NCBI GenBank assembly: GCA_028023455.1
Contig: JAQFVV010012400.1
Coordinates: forward strand, 17,727,490 to 17,791,489
Length of the DNA: 64,000 nt
Origin: Epiperipatus broadwayi
Taxonomy: Eukaryota > Onychophora > Udeonychophora > Euonychophora > Peripatidae
Direction of reading: 5' to 3'
Shown: in pieces, positions 30,920 to 47,108 of the stretch
Numbering within the stretch: position 1 is the stretch's first letter
How the letters are laid out: every line of letters begins with the position of its first letter
The notes under the pieces: model-generated
What the model was told of the DNA's origin: nothing
The model's input: only the letters and a program-made list of their open reading frames with translations
Databases searched by the model: none
Program-made: the position numbers and the translations under genes

Positions 30920-31724
30920 ATCTAAGATAAAGATGATTTGAATGCCTTCTCTTGTAGTAGCATTTATCATAATAAAAAAATAAAAGCTTGTTTAGAGTTA
31001 TAGCATGCTCTTAAGTTTACATATTGGTAAATGCAAACTATATATAAGTCATGTGACATCTGACTTTTTATTATTACTATATATATTGTAACCATATATT
31101 TTAGTAGAAAATATATTAATTGATGTAACTTATATAAAAAAATTTCTCTTTCTTCTCTTGGTGATTTGGTTGGCTTGATTCGCACTTGAACAGATTACTT
31201 TCTGATATTATTTTAATAATTTTCAATTTGCTTCATTCCATATGCTAACTCATATCAGAATGTTTAACTTTTTAAAATTTTTACAACATATTAAAATTTG
31301 GTAAAATATTATTAAAAATAATATTTTGTTTTTATTTATTTAAAGTAATCTTAAATTATTATTTCTATTGAATTAAAATAAAACCATTTGTTCAATTAAA
31401 ATAAATTATTAAATAAATACAATAATTACGTAGGCGTCTCAATGTAATAAAAGAAAAGAGCGCGAATTTCTAGGAGAATATCGTCTGTTAGTTTGTCTTT
31501 TGGTGGGAAGAAGAACAGAAACGGTAAAGGCAAATGGTGTAAAATTTGCTGAGCTGATTTTGAAACCGTTAATAAGTAAATAGACTACCACAAAATTTGC
31601 TATAAACATAAAATAACTTAGTGGTATCTAATTAAGATGGATCACTAAAACTTAAAGATCTTTTCAAGTCGTTCGGCCAACTGAATCAAATCACCGTAGC
31701 GTTTTCCAATATCGCATTTTTGAA

Positions 31725-31768
31725 ATGTCGGAGCTTCCCAGTTTGAAAGAATTAAATACAAGAATTTG
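31725..31768 (+). other. Possible short first exon (ATG to splice donor)
   Basis: ATG at 31725 opens M-S-E-L-P-S-L-K-E-L-N-T-R-I and is followed at 31769 by GTATGT, a good splice-donor sequence. The preceding ~300 bases are less AT-rich than the surroundings. A 44-nt coding exon is too short for confidence. Confidence 0.2.
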
Positions 31769-32960
31769 GTATGTTTTGAAATATTTATTATTCTACAATT
31801 TGGAAAATTTGAATCAGTGTTTTAATTACAGAAGTTTTATTAAAATGAAAATTTGTTTTTTAAAAAGAAAAAAGTTTAAGTTAAAATAAAGTAAAGCGTT
31901 AAATTTGTCAAAATCTTTTAATATTTCCGTTCTTTAATTCTAATAAAATATATTATTGATTGATAATTAATTTTATAATGCCAGTAATAATTGCTAGTTA
32001 ATTTGTTTAACATTTGGATCATAAACATTCTTTAAATAATTAAACAAAGCTATTTTATAATTGTATCGTCAGTTTAAAATGAATAAAGTAATTGCTGTAA
32101 TTGGTTATTCCTGGATTAACGCAATGGATAAATAAATACTTGCATGGATAGGATAAACTTGGAACACTTTTGATAGAGAGATGTAGGGATTAATAACTTT
32201 ATGAAAAACATTTTCATTTAAATTCTGTGTATCCTGTTTTAAAATTGTTTCATGTTTGGAGAGCCACGCAAATCGTTAATCTAATATTGCTTTAATAACT
32301 AATCAAATGGATATAATTGCATGTATGGAATTTAACTACAGTTATAGCTATTACCTCATATACTTATTATTCTACACATTGTACATGGATTCCACGGATC
32401 ACATTAGGAGTTACAAAATGCTATACAATCCAATTTGTGATACACACATCTGCTAAAATTCATGTATTTGAACTATAAAATGCTTTACATTTAGTTTTAT
32501 CACACACACACACCGTTAAATGTTATATGTTAATGAATAATACATTTATTTAATTTTATCGTTATATGAACTCGCATATGAAGTTCATAAGTTATATTTG
32601 TTAGATTTAAATTAATAAAGGTTGAATAAAATATTTATTCAAAAGAATAGCGCTTGCGGAGAAAGCTTAAACAGTACTTAATGAATTCATGAGATATACC
32701 AATCTTTATGAGATATTTTGTGAGTCTTTCCAGATTTATATTCCCATGCCAATATTATTTACATTATATTATACATGTTTATTTTAAGCAAGATAAGTAG
32801 TACATTAGTTGTCCTGATTATTGTAATATTTTACTAAGCAAGAACCCACATTTGCTAAAGTGTCAGCGTATTCTGAATAATCAGAAGAATTGAGGGGGAT
32901 GATTTGCACTTTAATGTGAAGTAAATTATAATGTTGTTTTAGTATGTTAAAGGCTTTAAT

Positions 32961-33045
32961 CTGTGCTGGTGGTTAATCCGCAGATTATTTTAATTGCCAT
33001 TTTGTATTTTACACACATTCCTGCGCTGGTGGTTAATCCGCGGAA
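32961..33045 (+). repeat. Near-identical 24-bp words 60 bp apart
   Basis: CTG(T/C)GCTGGTGGTTAATCCG occurs at 32961 and 33021. It is GC-rich compared with its surroundings, as a regulatory subrepeat of an LTR might be. Confidence 0.6.
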
Positions 33046-34786
33046 TTGTGTGATTATACGTATGACTTTATGATAGTGTTTAAATACGCAAAACGTTAGT
33101 ATTATTTAATTCCTACGTGTAGATGAATACATCCACAGGAATATGTTTGCTTCACAGATATAAGTTGGGCAAAGTATTTTAGTTAATCTGCCAAATCATC
33201 TTCTTCATTTGTAAGCATAATTTATCGGTTAGATTGATAAATGGCAACAGGACATTCTATTCAAGTACTTCATGATAATTAACTGTTGGTTAATTATTAT
33301 CTACCGGAGTGTAAGTTTACATTTTCATTTTAATTAATGATTACATTATAGCTAAATCATACAGACATCATATTATTTATTATATGATTATAAGTTTACA
33401 GTAGGAAGTTATTGAATCTGGAAATGACGTTCAATATTTCATAAGTTAATGCTGAATTTAATAATTGTCTCAATATTCATTATATTAGATTGAAATAAGG
33501 TATGATTAGGTTTTTAAATACTGTACCTGTGAGATGTATTGAAGAAAGTCTATTGAACCATCATTTAATTATTTTATTTGTTTATTTATGTTTTATTTAA
33601 AATATTGAAATTAACTATTTATTGTTCATAAAGTTTGTAAATAAAAGTTGATTTATAATTAAACTTACTGTGCCGTTGCTATGTGTCATTCATAACATCA
33701 GAAATCATAAACTTTGGATAGAGCATACATTATAGAGCATACATTGAATTACATATTATTGTCTACATGATATAAGAATTTATTAATATTTTGAGAAAAC
33801 ATTAAGATGCTTTTCGTCTTTGGTAGTATATGATTGGTAAGGTACAATAAAATCCCATTTACCTTTTCCATCATTGTGGCTTTGCGTAGTTGATTCTAGT
33901 ATAAAATACAAATTAATTATTAAACTTGTGAACAGATTTATTCAATAATGATATGATTAAATATATTTACTTAACATTTTTAAATTTTCATTCGTCAATA
34001 CAATAAGAGTCTCAATGATATATTAAATTATAAAAGAACCCAATTATTCATGTTTATTAATTGCAAAGCTTTACCTGGACTAGCATCTGTCTTAGAAATC
34101 ATATAGATGATTTAAAATTTCATAATTTTATGTGGTTCCACAAATTACGCTATCTTGTACATGGTCGGCCATAGGGTCGCATACCATAAAAATCGCAAAT
34201 TGAGGTTTAAGGGTGATAAAATTGCACTTATAATTTGTTTAATATGTTTTATAATAATACTATGATAGGTCTTCGCGGTATACCCTGGCTGCGATCAAAT
34301 AAATTATAAAAAGTTAGGTTAATTCATTAATTTTGTCTGTAGTAAATTGCCCCAGATGTTGATTGTGGTCTTTTGTGCATAAAATAAATAGTATGATATG
34401 CTTTTGGATACAGCTCTTAATAGCTGATAATGTGCAATGAGAGTTGATCAGTGACCAAGGTTGTAATTCCTAGTGCACTTACGTTACGTAGTTGAGATTA
34501 CACAATTTACGGTTACAATTTATAGTGCCGCAACAAGTACGGCATGATGATGGGTAGTTGGAGGGGTGATGGAAGGTTGGTTACCACCTTTGTGAGCCAT
34601 CAGGGTGGACGGCTCCGGGGATTTTGGTTACAATATATAGTCAACCACCCCCTCATTTTGAGAACTATGAGTCTGTCAGTTTTTACTTTAAATCATGTCT
34701 TGGGTTGATTTGCTTTTATTAGCTCCTGTTCTCAATTAGATGCTTTCTAATTGAGTAATCATAAATGGATAATTCCTCAAATTAAA

Positions 34787-35240
34787 ATTGTAACAGAATA
34801 AGATGTTGCCCTATATGTTTAGGCAGCAATTAATTAAAATGAAAAGATGATGATGAAATAATGTTTATTATCATCCTTAAAGTTAGGATGCCATTTGTAA
34901 CAGACTACATATAACAAGGCCATGATAGAGTGATCCTGTTTAATTATTCCCTGCAAATTGTGATACTATTTATAACAGATAAATATGTGTGTATGCTAAC
35001 CTCTGTTACAGCCCCACTGGTATAGGTAGCATTTGTAACAAATCGAAAATTTGCAATGGGAAATAATAACTCTAATATAGCCTGAATAAAATATATGCCC
35101 AGTCATTGGTTGCACTGTGCAAAGAATAAAAATGAGACTGAAGTTGGACATCATTTGTAACTGAATAAAATATGAATCAAATAAAAATAATACTAATTTT
35201 ATAATACCCATGAATAATAGTATTGTTCATAACATAATAA
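34787..35240 (+). repeat. Degenerate TGTAAC(A)-motif repeats
   Basis: (A)TTGTAACAGA-like words recur at about 34786, 34895, 34970, 35032 and 35153. The first is followed by a hairpin (TTGCC...GGCAGCAA). The pattern parallels the TGTAATGG periodicity at the start of the 27.4-kb unit. No coding content. Confidence 0.4.
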
Positions 35241-35792
35241 ATATAGTACACTAAGCTAACAAATACTAATCAATTAATAATTATTAAGTATTTAAAATAA
35301 TCCTTTATCTAATAACTTATCTGACTGTTAATTATACTAAAACAAAACAATGATGATAATTTTTATTATAGCATCATACATTCAAATTGCATTTGAATAA
35401 ACAGAAAACAAACAAAATTAAAATTTCAAATACCATAAATATAAACACTACTTAAAATAAATTAAAATAAAGCAATAAATTAAACACCACTGTCTCAAAA
35501 TCATGATATATGGTTAAAATAGATTTCACTTATAATCAAATGAAAGTAATAATAAATTACTAAATAACTAAACTCTAATATACATCATTTATAATAATAT
35601 AAACTTATACTAAAATTTAACATTATTTATATTTGAATGAAATAATTCATGAATGATTGACATAACAGCTTTAGTATGTCCTTTAAATTGATAAAAAATC
35701 AAGTCAGATGACCTAATTTTAATAAAGCTCCTATTTACAATTGTTATATATAGAGTAAGTTAAAAACAAACTCTTATGAAGCTTCAAAAATA

Positions 35793-35847
35793 CCCTCAAC
35801 CTCAGACCATGGTTTCTGCCTCTAGCGTCATCAGTGAGGTGCTAGGG
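35793..35847 (-). ncRNA. Hammerhead motif, stem III ACCATGGT
   Basis: Minus strand: CCCTAGCACCTCA, CTGATGA (plus 35828-35834), a short stem II GC/GC, GAAA (plus 35813-35816), palindromic ACCATGGT, C, TGAGGTTGAGGG. The core is intact. Stem II has a C-A mismatch where the copy at 36759 has T-A. Confidence 0.7.
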
Positions 35848-36388
35848 AATAAAAATACTAGAACTAGTCCAGCATTTTATCAATGCCTAACTATTGAGAA
35901 GAAAATCTGAAACTTTCAGACATTTACATGTCCAAAAATCCAGCTATCTAACTCAAATAGCAGTATGTGACTGAACTAAGTTCAGATACACCATATATTA
36001 ATAGCTCTAGCAATATAAAATCGCCAAAGCATTAATAGCAAAAAACTAAAATTAAATTGATAAAAATTCAAGTCAGATGACCTAATTTTAACTAAAGCTC
36101 CTATATATTACAATTGTTATATATAGGAGTTATTAAAATTAGGTCATCTGACTTGATGCTTTATCAATACCTTAACTTTAGTCTTTTGCTATTAATGCTC
36201 TAGCGATTTTATAGTTGCTAGGAACTATTAATATAGGTGTATCTGAACTTAGTTCAGTCACATGCCTAACTATTTGAGTAGGATAATCTGAGACTTTCAG
36301 ACATTTAAATGTCTCAAAAATTCAGATTTTTTTCTCAATAGTTAGGCATTGATAAAATGCTGGACTAAGTTCAGTAGTATATTTATAT

Positions 36389-36445
36389 TCCCTAGCACCT
36401 CACTGATGACGCTAGAAGCATTAATAGCAAGAACTAAAGTTGAGA
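36389..36445 (+). ncRNA. Decayed hammerhead, middle monomer
   Basis: CTAGCACCTCA and CTGATGA (36403-36409) are intact. The GAAA box and stem III are replaced by GCATTAATAGCAAGAAC, so the motif cannot fold. Confidence 0.6.
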
Positions 36446-36758
36446 TGTTTTGAAGCTTCATAAGAGTTTGTTTTTAACTTACTCTATATATAACAATTGT
36501 AAATAGGAGCTTTATTAAAATTAGGTCATCTGACTTGATTTTTTATCAATTTAATTTTAGTTTTTTGCTATTAATGCTTTGGCGATTTTATATTGCTAGA
36601 GCTATTAATATATGGTGTATCTGAACTTAGTTCAGTCACATACTGCTATTTGAGTTAGATAGCTGGATTTTTGGACATGTAAATGTCTGAAAGTTTCAGA
36701 TTTTCTTCTCAATAGTTAGGCATTGATAAAATGCTGGACTAGTTCTAGTATTTTTATT

Positions 36759-36813
36759 CCCTAGCACCTCACTGATGATGCTAGAGGCAGAAACCGCGGT
36801 CTGAGGTTGAGGG
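36759..36813 (+). ncRNA. Hammerhead ribozyme, best copy of the 36-kb family
   Basis: Stem I CCTCA/TGAGG (extended by CCC/GGG), CTGATGA at 36772-36778, stem II TGC-TAGAG-GCA, GAAA at 36790-36793, palindromic stem III ACCGCGGT, C at the cleavage site. All core bases are present, and stem II is fully paired, unlike the inverted copy. Confidence 0.82.
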
Positions 36814-36877
36814 TATTTTTGAAGCTTCATAAGAGTTTGTTTTTAACTTACTCTATATATAACAATTAGTATGTCCT

Positions 36878-39424
36878 ATATGTTTACAATATTAATAATA
36901 CCTAAATAAATGTGACCCAATAATTAATTTTAAATTCTAGTTTAATAAAATGATAAATAATACTAATTCAGCCATGCTATATTCTTCTATTGATTTTTAC
37001 TCTTACTACTTAAGCTAGTTATAATAAAATAAAATACTCAATAATGTTATAATATCAATAAACCTATAAGATAATCTTAAATCTATAATATCCAATCATA
37101 CCAATATATAAAAGAAACAGTAGATTTATATTGGATATTTACTTAAGTACAATTAACTAATCATATCAATTTATTTTAAATTTCTTATAACTAAATTATT
37201 GAAACTGTATATTATAACAATCAAAACACATAAAAATAATTATTAGCATTTATTATAATCAAGTATGAATATTAAAATTTAATATTTAAATGGATTTACA
37301 ATTCACATCAATTAAATTTAAATGTAATTAAAGCAAATCATTCTGCCTTATAATAGAACAAAATATACTACTACCAGCTTTATAACTGAATAAGATTAAG
37401 ATCTTTTTGATCAATCATAAGCTCAATCCAGTATCTATTTGATCAATAATAATTTAAATAAAACATGCAAATATTTGATTATGATTACCATATAAAGTTT
37501 ATATCCAGTCAGATAATAACTATTAAATTTTATATAAAAAATAATATATCTATACTCACCAATCCTGGGATTTGATTTCTGGATTGTGATATAGTTATTT
37601 CAAATAAATTTTATGAGATAGTCAGATTATCTTGTAGTTATTTCAAATAAATTTTATGAGATAGTCAGATTATCTTTTCTCACTCGACTGTTATTAATCA
37701 CTGAATCTGGCTTGCACAATTGGACAATAATCAGATAACTTTGTTTGATTTAAGTGAAATTATAATTAATTAATAAATGAATATCAATTATATATATTAT
37801 ATAATGAATAAATCACAAACAATTGATAGGTACACATATGATTTAATTGCATGCATAATAAATCATCGATTGACATTAATTACACATCTAAATTGTGATT
37901 GTCTATTAATAATCCAATTCTTTAATGCCAAGTACAAAATATATATGTCTATGTAACACAAATGAATTCCAGAAGGTTGATACTTTCCAAGATACAACAG
38001 AGTTTAATATATACATCTTCTTCTACACTTTATATAATATATTGTATCATTTTATGGGTAGATTTAGGCCTTCTATTATGCACTATAGAGTGCTAGCTAA
38101 TCAAACTATGAAAAGAAAAATCTTTCATTTATATATGAGTTTAGATATCTCAAGAACATAGCTATATTTCCTGATTAACAGACCTAATATTGTATTGCTA
38201 TTCACATTTCTGGTGGAAACAGTTTCTTTATTTATTAAGAGGGTGCCATAGTATGTTAACTCACTGATCCACCACAGCATGTATTTTTGCAGCAAATAAC
38301 TAAATGTAATTTTTACATGATTTCACTTTTTTGTCAAGTAATATTTAAGAATTTTCTTCAGCATTCATAGATTAAAATGAACATGTTGGCATAGATATTT
38401 ATATATTTCTTAAAATAATCTTTTGTATAATAAAATCTAAATAATAAAATTAATAATGTATAATGAAAAGTTGATATTAAAGATAAATAATTTATTATAA
38501 CAAATTAAAATATTTAAATGATAAATTGTAAATTACTAATAAATTGGAAAGCATATACAAACACTCATTCAGATAATAATGTTAAATAATAAAAACAGTT
38601 CCATTCTTTTAAATTTCTTGAAGAAAGGGAGCAATCCATGGATAAAATGTCTTTTTAGGAATATTTTGAATTCACAGTTAAAGTTTATAGTTAAATTTTG
38701 TTTGCAAACATTTATTTTGACATAATTTAGGATATGAGTAGTATTAACTTACTGATAAGTTTCACAAATTTACATAGATTGTAATATACATGTATTTCTT
38801 GGTTTGAAGAGTTTATGGCCATTGAGTTTAATCACTGTTGATGTATTTTACATTTCTGGTCTGCTTTAAGGCTGGGATCACAGGCTTTTTGGAGTGACTT
38901 CTTCACAACAAAAGGTATCCGCAAACACTCTGATTTCCCCTTCACATGATGAATTAGTTCAGCATAGAATAGTTCTGGATACTTCACAATCCAGGATCAT
39001 CCAAAAGAAAAACAGACAAGACTTTTCTCCAAGTTACTTGCTTCTTTTATATGCTGATCAGTTTAAAATTTCTGCACATATATATTTCTCTTTTGTTTTT
39101 ATTGTCAGAATAAATGTTGATAATATTGTACATTTACTACTACTTTTTAGTCACAAAGTTTTCTATTCATAAATTATTTCTGCCATCTTTAATTAGCAGA
39201 ATGTCTTTATTTATCTGGATAAACAATCTGTACATTTTTACGTTCTTTCCAATTTTAAATTTAATTAAATTAAATAGATAATACTACCATAAATAACTTT
39301 CATTGTATGTTTCCAAGAATAAATCATAACAAAGAAAAAAAAACCAAATTGCAACTTTTGAACGATCTTTAATTTTTTTTTTTTTTTTTAGCTTTTTAAA
39401 TTTGACAAATGCCGAAACACTCAT
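36878..39424. repeat. AT-rich spacer with a 43-bp tandem duplication
   Basis: TAGTTATTTCAAATAAATTT... occurs in tandem at 37592-37634 and 37635-37677. The rest shows no gene. The plus-strand frames at 37925-38161 and 38894-39172 have no recognisable motif. Confidence 0.6.
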
Positions 39425-39564
39425 GAACTATATGTATTTTAGTATGGTTATATATATATACAAAGATGAATATAATCATTTATTAATATAAATTGAACTA
39501 TATGTATCTTTGTATGGTTATATATATATACAAAGATGAATCTAATCATTTATTAATATAAATT
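39425..39564 (+). repeat. Two-copy 70-bp tandem duplication
   Basis: GAACTATATGTAT(T/C)TT(A/T)GTATGG starts both units (39425, 39495). Each contains TATATATATACAAAGATGAAT. Confidence 0.85.
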
Positions 39565-43185
<3,621 letters not shown>

Positions 43186-43206
43186 TATATAGAGAGACAT
43201 ACATAT

Positions 43207-44941
43207 TGTAACTGAGAAGTTTCATGATACGATAAAAGTGCATGTAATATAAAATTAAATCTGTTGAATAAATTTGGAATTTTTTTATAAGGTTAGGTTT
43301 CCCAGTCTCCCCAAATATTTAGCTAATTCAGTTAACTAATAAATATTGATATTCAATTGGTTGACTTGGGAAGTATTGCCTCCTCTTTTGAAAAGGCCTA
43401 TGCCCTGCATTGAGTCACTTAAAGACTGTTTTAACTTTTAAACTTATATATATAATTTCCAATTGAAAACTTGTTATTGGATATGATCTGTTTAGAATAT
43501 TAATGCAGAGATCTTTGAAAATATACTTCATTTATCAAAATTGAGGATTATTCATTATTTAAATAACTCTTGTTCTTTGATACTTTCAGAGAAGTTAAAA
43601 TTGAATTATTGACAAAATAAAAGCCAATAAGTAAATAGAGGCAGATTACAACACTCCTAAAAAAAATCTAGTTTTTATCGTATTACTTCAAATACCATTG
43701 AAATATCTCTATATAGAAAACCATGCGATTCCTGTCGTAATTCAATATATTTATTAATAACTAACTTAGTTAATTTAGATCTCAAACTTTATTGATAAAG
43801 ATCTTTTTTTTTTTTTTGCATATGTTCAATAGTTATTTGCGTTTTTCGTGCTTACAGCAAATAAATATAGTAAATAATATAACTAAATAATGTAAATTAA
43901 AAGTAAATGTAAATAATATAACTAAATATTTTTTTTAAAAAAATAGTATGCTTTTCATGATTTAATTTATAATTTATTGTGTGTATTATTTTATAAACTC
44001 TAATAGACATCAGATTTTTTACTTGAATATTTTATAATGGGATTAGCAATGAAATATGTTTAAAATATGGCAAAGTTAAATAGATGTCAAAAATATAATA
44101 AAACTGCAGCAAAGTGGTCCCCTAAGAAACTGTCATATCAAAATCAACGTTATTAAAAGAAGTTTTAATTAAGCGTGTGTGTCAATATGTATTAATTAAA
44201 GATATTTATATCTACAAAAGTAATGTACAGTATTTGTTTCCATAATGCAAAATTTTCAACTTAATATCTTTTCAAGAATACCAATTCGTGTTGCAACATA
44301 AAATAAATGATATAATTTTTCACACTACATGTGTTGGATCCAGGCTAATTATCAGTCTTATCAGATAGATTAGGATTTAAATCACTTGTTTTTTTATGCT
44401 AATGTAGTAGAGATTTTTATTTATAAGCTATCTTTTTGTAATGCATATCTTAAAATTATATATTTAAAATATATGACTCACCCTAATTTATAATGGTTTA
44501 AACAAATTATGAACCTCTAAATACTTCAAACCACAAATGTCCATAGTTAACTGGCCATCACATGTAAATCACATCACATCATCCCTGCTTTGATAATAGA
44601 TTGCTAATATTCTACTGCTTAATGGTTAAGCATTGAATGAGGATGGTGTGATTTCAAATATTTAGATATAAAGCAAAATATAAATTTCAATCTATTTCAA
44701 AACATTTTATAATAATTTATATTTCTTATTAAAATACTACACAATTTTAGCAGTTGTATTGAGATTAATAATAACCAGTGAAGAAATGAGGGAAGAATAT
44801 TTATAACTTTTTAAAATATGCAAAATAGGGAGTGGTAAATGTGCTTCCATCATTGACTACAATTAATCTCGATTTTTAAAATTGCAGTCATTCGTCCAGA
44901 TATATTTAATAAATGAATAATGTCTGTAGTTAATTTACAAT
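43207..44941 (+). mobile_element. TGTAACTG...TTTACAAT unit (tentative)
   Basis: Starts after ACATAT at 43207 and ends before AAAATAATC(AT)n. Interior is AT-rich and unrecognised. It is the third in the chain of (TA)-separated units. Confidence 0.3.
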
Positions 44942-44960
44942 AAAATAATCATATATATAT

Positions 44961-47096
44961 ATTGTACCAATCGGAATGAAAGTGAAGATCGAATCTAACC
45001 GCAAACACAATATCTGCTCTACAAGGGCGCCATCTAGGCATTTGAGCCTAGAAAAATTTATAGAGTAGGCAGATACGCGCTGTTAAGATTCCACTTTATT
45101 TAAATATTCCGATCGTTAGCCCAAGTCACTAGCTCAGCGGAAACGCATAGATAAAAATCTATAAACTTTATATCTTAAATATCAAAGAGTAAAAGCCACT
45201 GCCAGAAATTAACACATAAAATATTTATTTACGCACATATAAAATCATTCTAAACTCGAGGAATAGGTTTAACATTTGTAGATTTTTATATTCTTATTAC
45301 TCTTTAATTTTACATTTATATAAATTTCAATGATTTTAATTTTTTTTTTATTTAGATTGTCAAGTATGAATAGACTACATAGATCTGCATTTGAAAATAA
45401 AACATTCTATCCCTATTTAACCCTAGGCTAAAATTCGCAGTCAAACTGGCATCAATCCATCCGATACATTTATGTATTCAATGTAGCATGAAAATACAAC
45501 AGCACAAAGATACTATACTGTCAGGAATGGACATCTGAACAATATATTTTAAGAAAACATTGACTCTTGTCTAATACAGGAATATGACGTCTGTATAGCA
45601 AGAAGAACAATAAAATAAAAACTCCATAGGAAGGGACCGCGATCCTTTTTGCCGACTTACAATCCCATCCATAGGCAAAGGGTTGGTGCGGTGTATACAG
45701 CGATTCTGCACGTAGCGAAACTCATACTACATCTACTAATTACACAAATATATCCAATCCATTGACCCAATTCAACAACGACACAAATAACCTAAGATTT
45801 CCCTCCCCTAATATAACTTTACAAATCTATATAGCCATTCACGCCCGACTTAATTTTAACATTTAAATACGTTCGCACAGATTGTTTAAAAATGTTGGGT
45901 ATAGATCGATTACATAGATTCCACGGTCAAAAACATTTCAAAATAAACATAAACGATCAAAATACAAAATTATTGATACCGACAATCGCAGAGGGAAACT
46001 TATAAGTAACCCAATAGTATTCACCATAAGATACTTGCGTTGTCACCAATAACTTAAAAGACATCCGAATAAATACATTTTAGATACTCACCGTAAGGTA
46101 TCATTATTTATCGAATGTCTATATATTTTGATCAAATATGAAAACCAAAATATAATTAACCGCAAACGAATCCATGCAAGCGTCTATAAACAACTTAAAA
46201 TTTACTCATTTAAAATTTAACAATAAATATCAATACAATAAATAATAAATGGAAATGATTTTTTTTTTATCAAACGCATACATATATATAAAATTTCACA
46301 TTATCAATTTAGTTGACACATAGGTCAGAGAAAAGTTCCTTTTTATAAAAATAAATTTACTTATCAATCTTTAAAGTTCTTAATTAATGTTATGATTTTT
46401 AACAATTGTTCAGTTCTATTGCTTACGGTAGAGAAGTCCCTGTTCCCGTTGGCAATTCCCACGCAGACTTTCCTGGAAGACCGGTCTGATGTTTTGGAGG
46501 TGGCAGTTGCTGGTTCTGTCCTGGTATCACAGTCTTTGCATTTTTAAATAAGTGAGTGAGGACGACAAGTGCATCTTGTCGCCAGACTCACCAAAATCAA
46601 GTTGGAAAAAGCTCTCTCTGACTGGAACTCAATATTTTTTTCTTTTTATAGTCCTCCTATGGATTCCATGAACAAAAACGTCACTGTTCTGTTTTTTCGT
46701 TATGGTCCGGGCCTTTATTTGGCTTCCATTGGTCAAGCTAAAATCCCTTTCTTCTCTTATCTAACTTTCCATCTGACTTTTTAATTAAACAGCTTTTAGA
46801 TAATTAATAAACAATCATTTCCATTTATAGATTACAGGAATTAATTAATACCTGTTTTTATTTTAACTTACGTTATTTTTTTATTAAAATACTTTTATAA
46901 ATCTTTTTTTTATAAAAAATACATTCAAATACCTTTTTTTTATTTATTAAAAAAAAATATTTTTAAAGTTTAGCATCTGTGCGAATGTATACGTTTAACA
47001 ATATTTTAATTTTAGCGTTTAGTTTTTTCCTTTTATTTGCGAACTTTTAAGTTTTTATTTTAAATAAATGTAACGACATATTTATATATCATTACA
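44961..47096 (-). mobile_element. Unit B: inverted relative of unit A (long solo-LTR-like)
   Basis: On the minus strand it begins TGTAATGATATATAAATATG (47096 inward) and ends TTGGTACAAT (44961). It aligns by eye with unit A over almost its whole 2.1 kb. For example GATTGTCGG, TGGTGACAACGCAAGTATC and the CGCAAACTAC/GCAGATA end blocks are shared. (TA)n borders both ends. The TATA box and the terminal hairpin are conserved; the two 3' ends differ (GTTATAAT versus GGTACAAT). No ORF of either copy is conserved as a protein. Confidence 0.6.
46641..46650 (-). promoter_or_regulatory. TATA box inside unit B
   Basis: TATAAAAAGA on the minus strand, positioned as in unit A. Confidence 0.5.
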
Positions 47097-47108
47097 ATAT
47101 ATATATAT

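Larger units (their letters stand above)
29391..31086 (-). mobile_element. Retrozyme-like array: three and a part ~422-bp monomers plus one inverted copy
   Basis: Monomers start AAACTTAAGAGCATGC near 29400, 29823 and 30246, with a partial one from about 30666. The hammerheads at 29498, 29922, 30343 and 30766 give spacings of 424, 421 and 423. At about 30812 the orientation flips, and 30812-31075 is a reverse-complement copy reading back to the same end. Monomers 1-3 differ at only a few bases and at A/T-run lengths. The whole array sits between two (TA)n tracts. The 95-108-codon frames across it are a by-product of the repeat and overlap the ribozyme. Confidence 0.85.
31087..34640 (+). mobile_element. 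TGTAACC...GGTTACAAT unit (possible long LTR or non-autonomous element)
   Basis: Starts TGTAACC at 31087 after (TA)n and ends GGTTACAAT near 34640 before ATATAG; an alternative end with the same word lies near 34520. The termini are inverted (TGTAACC/GGTTACA), and the first ~30 bases form a hairpin (ATATTTT/AAAATAT). Inside are a GC-richer leader near 31430-31770, a 60-bp direct duplication (CTGTGCTGGTGGTTAATCCG at 32961 and its near copy at 33021), and a GC-rich tail (34500-34630). No transposase or polymerase is found. Solo LTR, MITE-like element or chance pairing of ends cannot be separated by eye. Confidence 0.4.
35671..36877. mobile_element. HHR composite element (one inverted plus two direct monomers) with exact 12-bp TSD
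   Basis: TTAGTATGTCCT occurs at 35671-35682 and 36866-36877, bounding 1183 bp. Inside, about 35683-36115 is in minus orientation and about 36116-36865 holds two plus-orientation monomers of ~378 bp (GGTCATCTGACTTGAT at about 36142 and 36520). All share the block order of the 29.4-kb monomer (GAACTTAGTTCAGATAC, CCATATATTAATAG, AGTCAGATG) but are diverged from it. There is no ORF. The exact TSD marks it as one insertion event. Confidence 0.85.

Noticed and set aside
29391-31086. CRISPR-like or satellite coding repeat; 72-108-codon frames across the tandem array
   Set aside because: Units are ~422 bp without unique spacers, the setting is eukaryotic, and the frames overlap the ribozyme and break at A/T-run length changes between copies.
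34996-35211. 71-codon minus-strand frame as a gene
   Set aside because: No recognisable motif, inside a degenerate repeat region.
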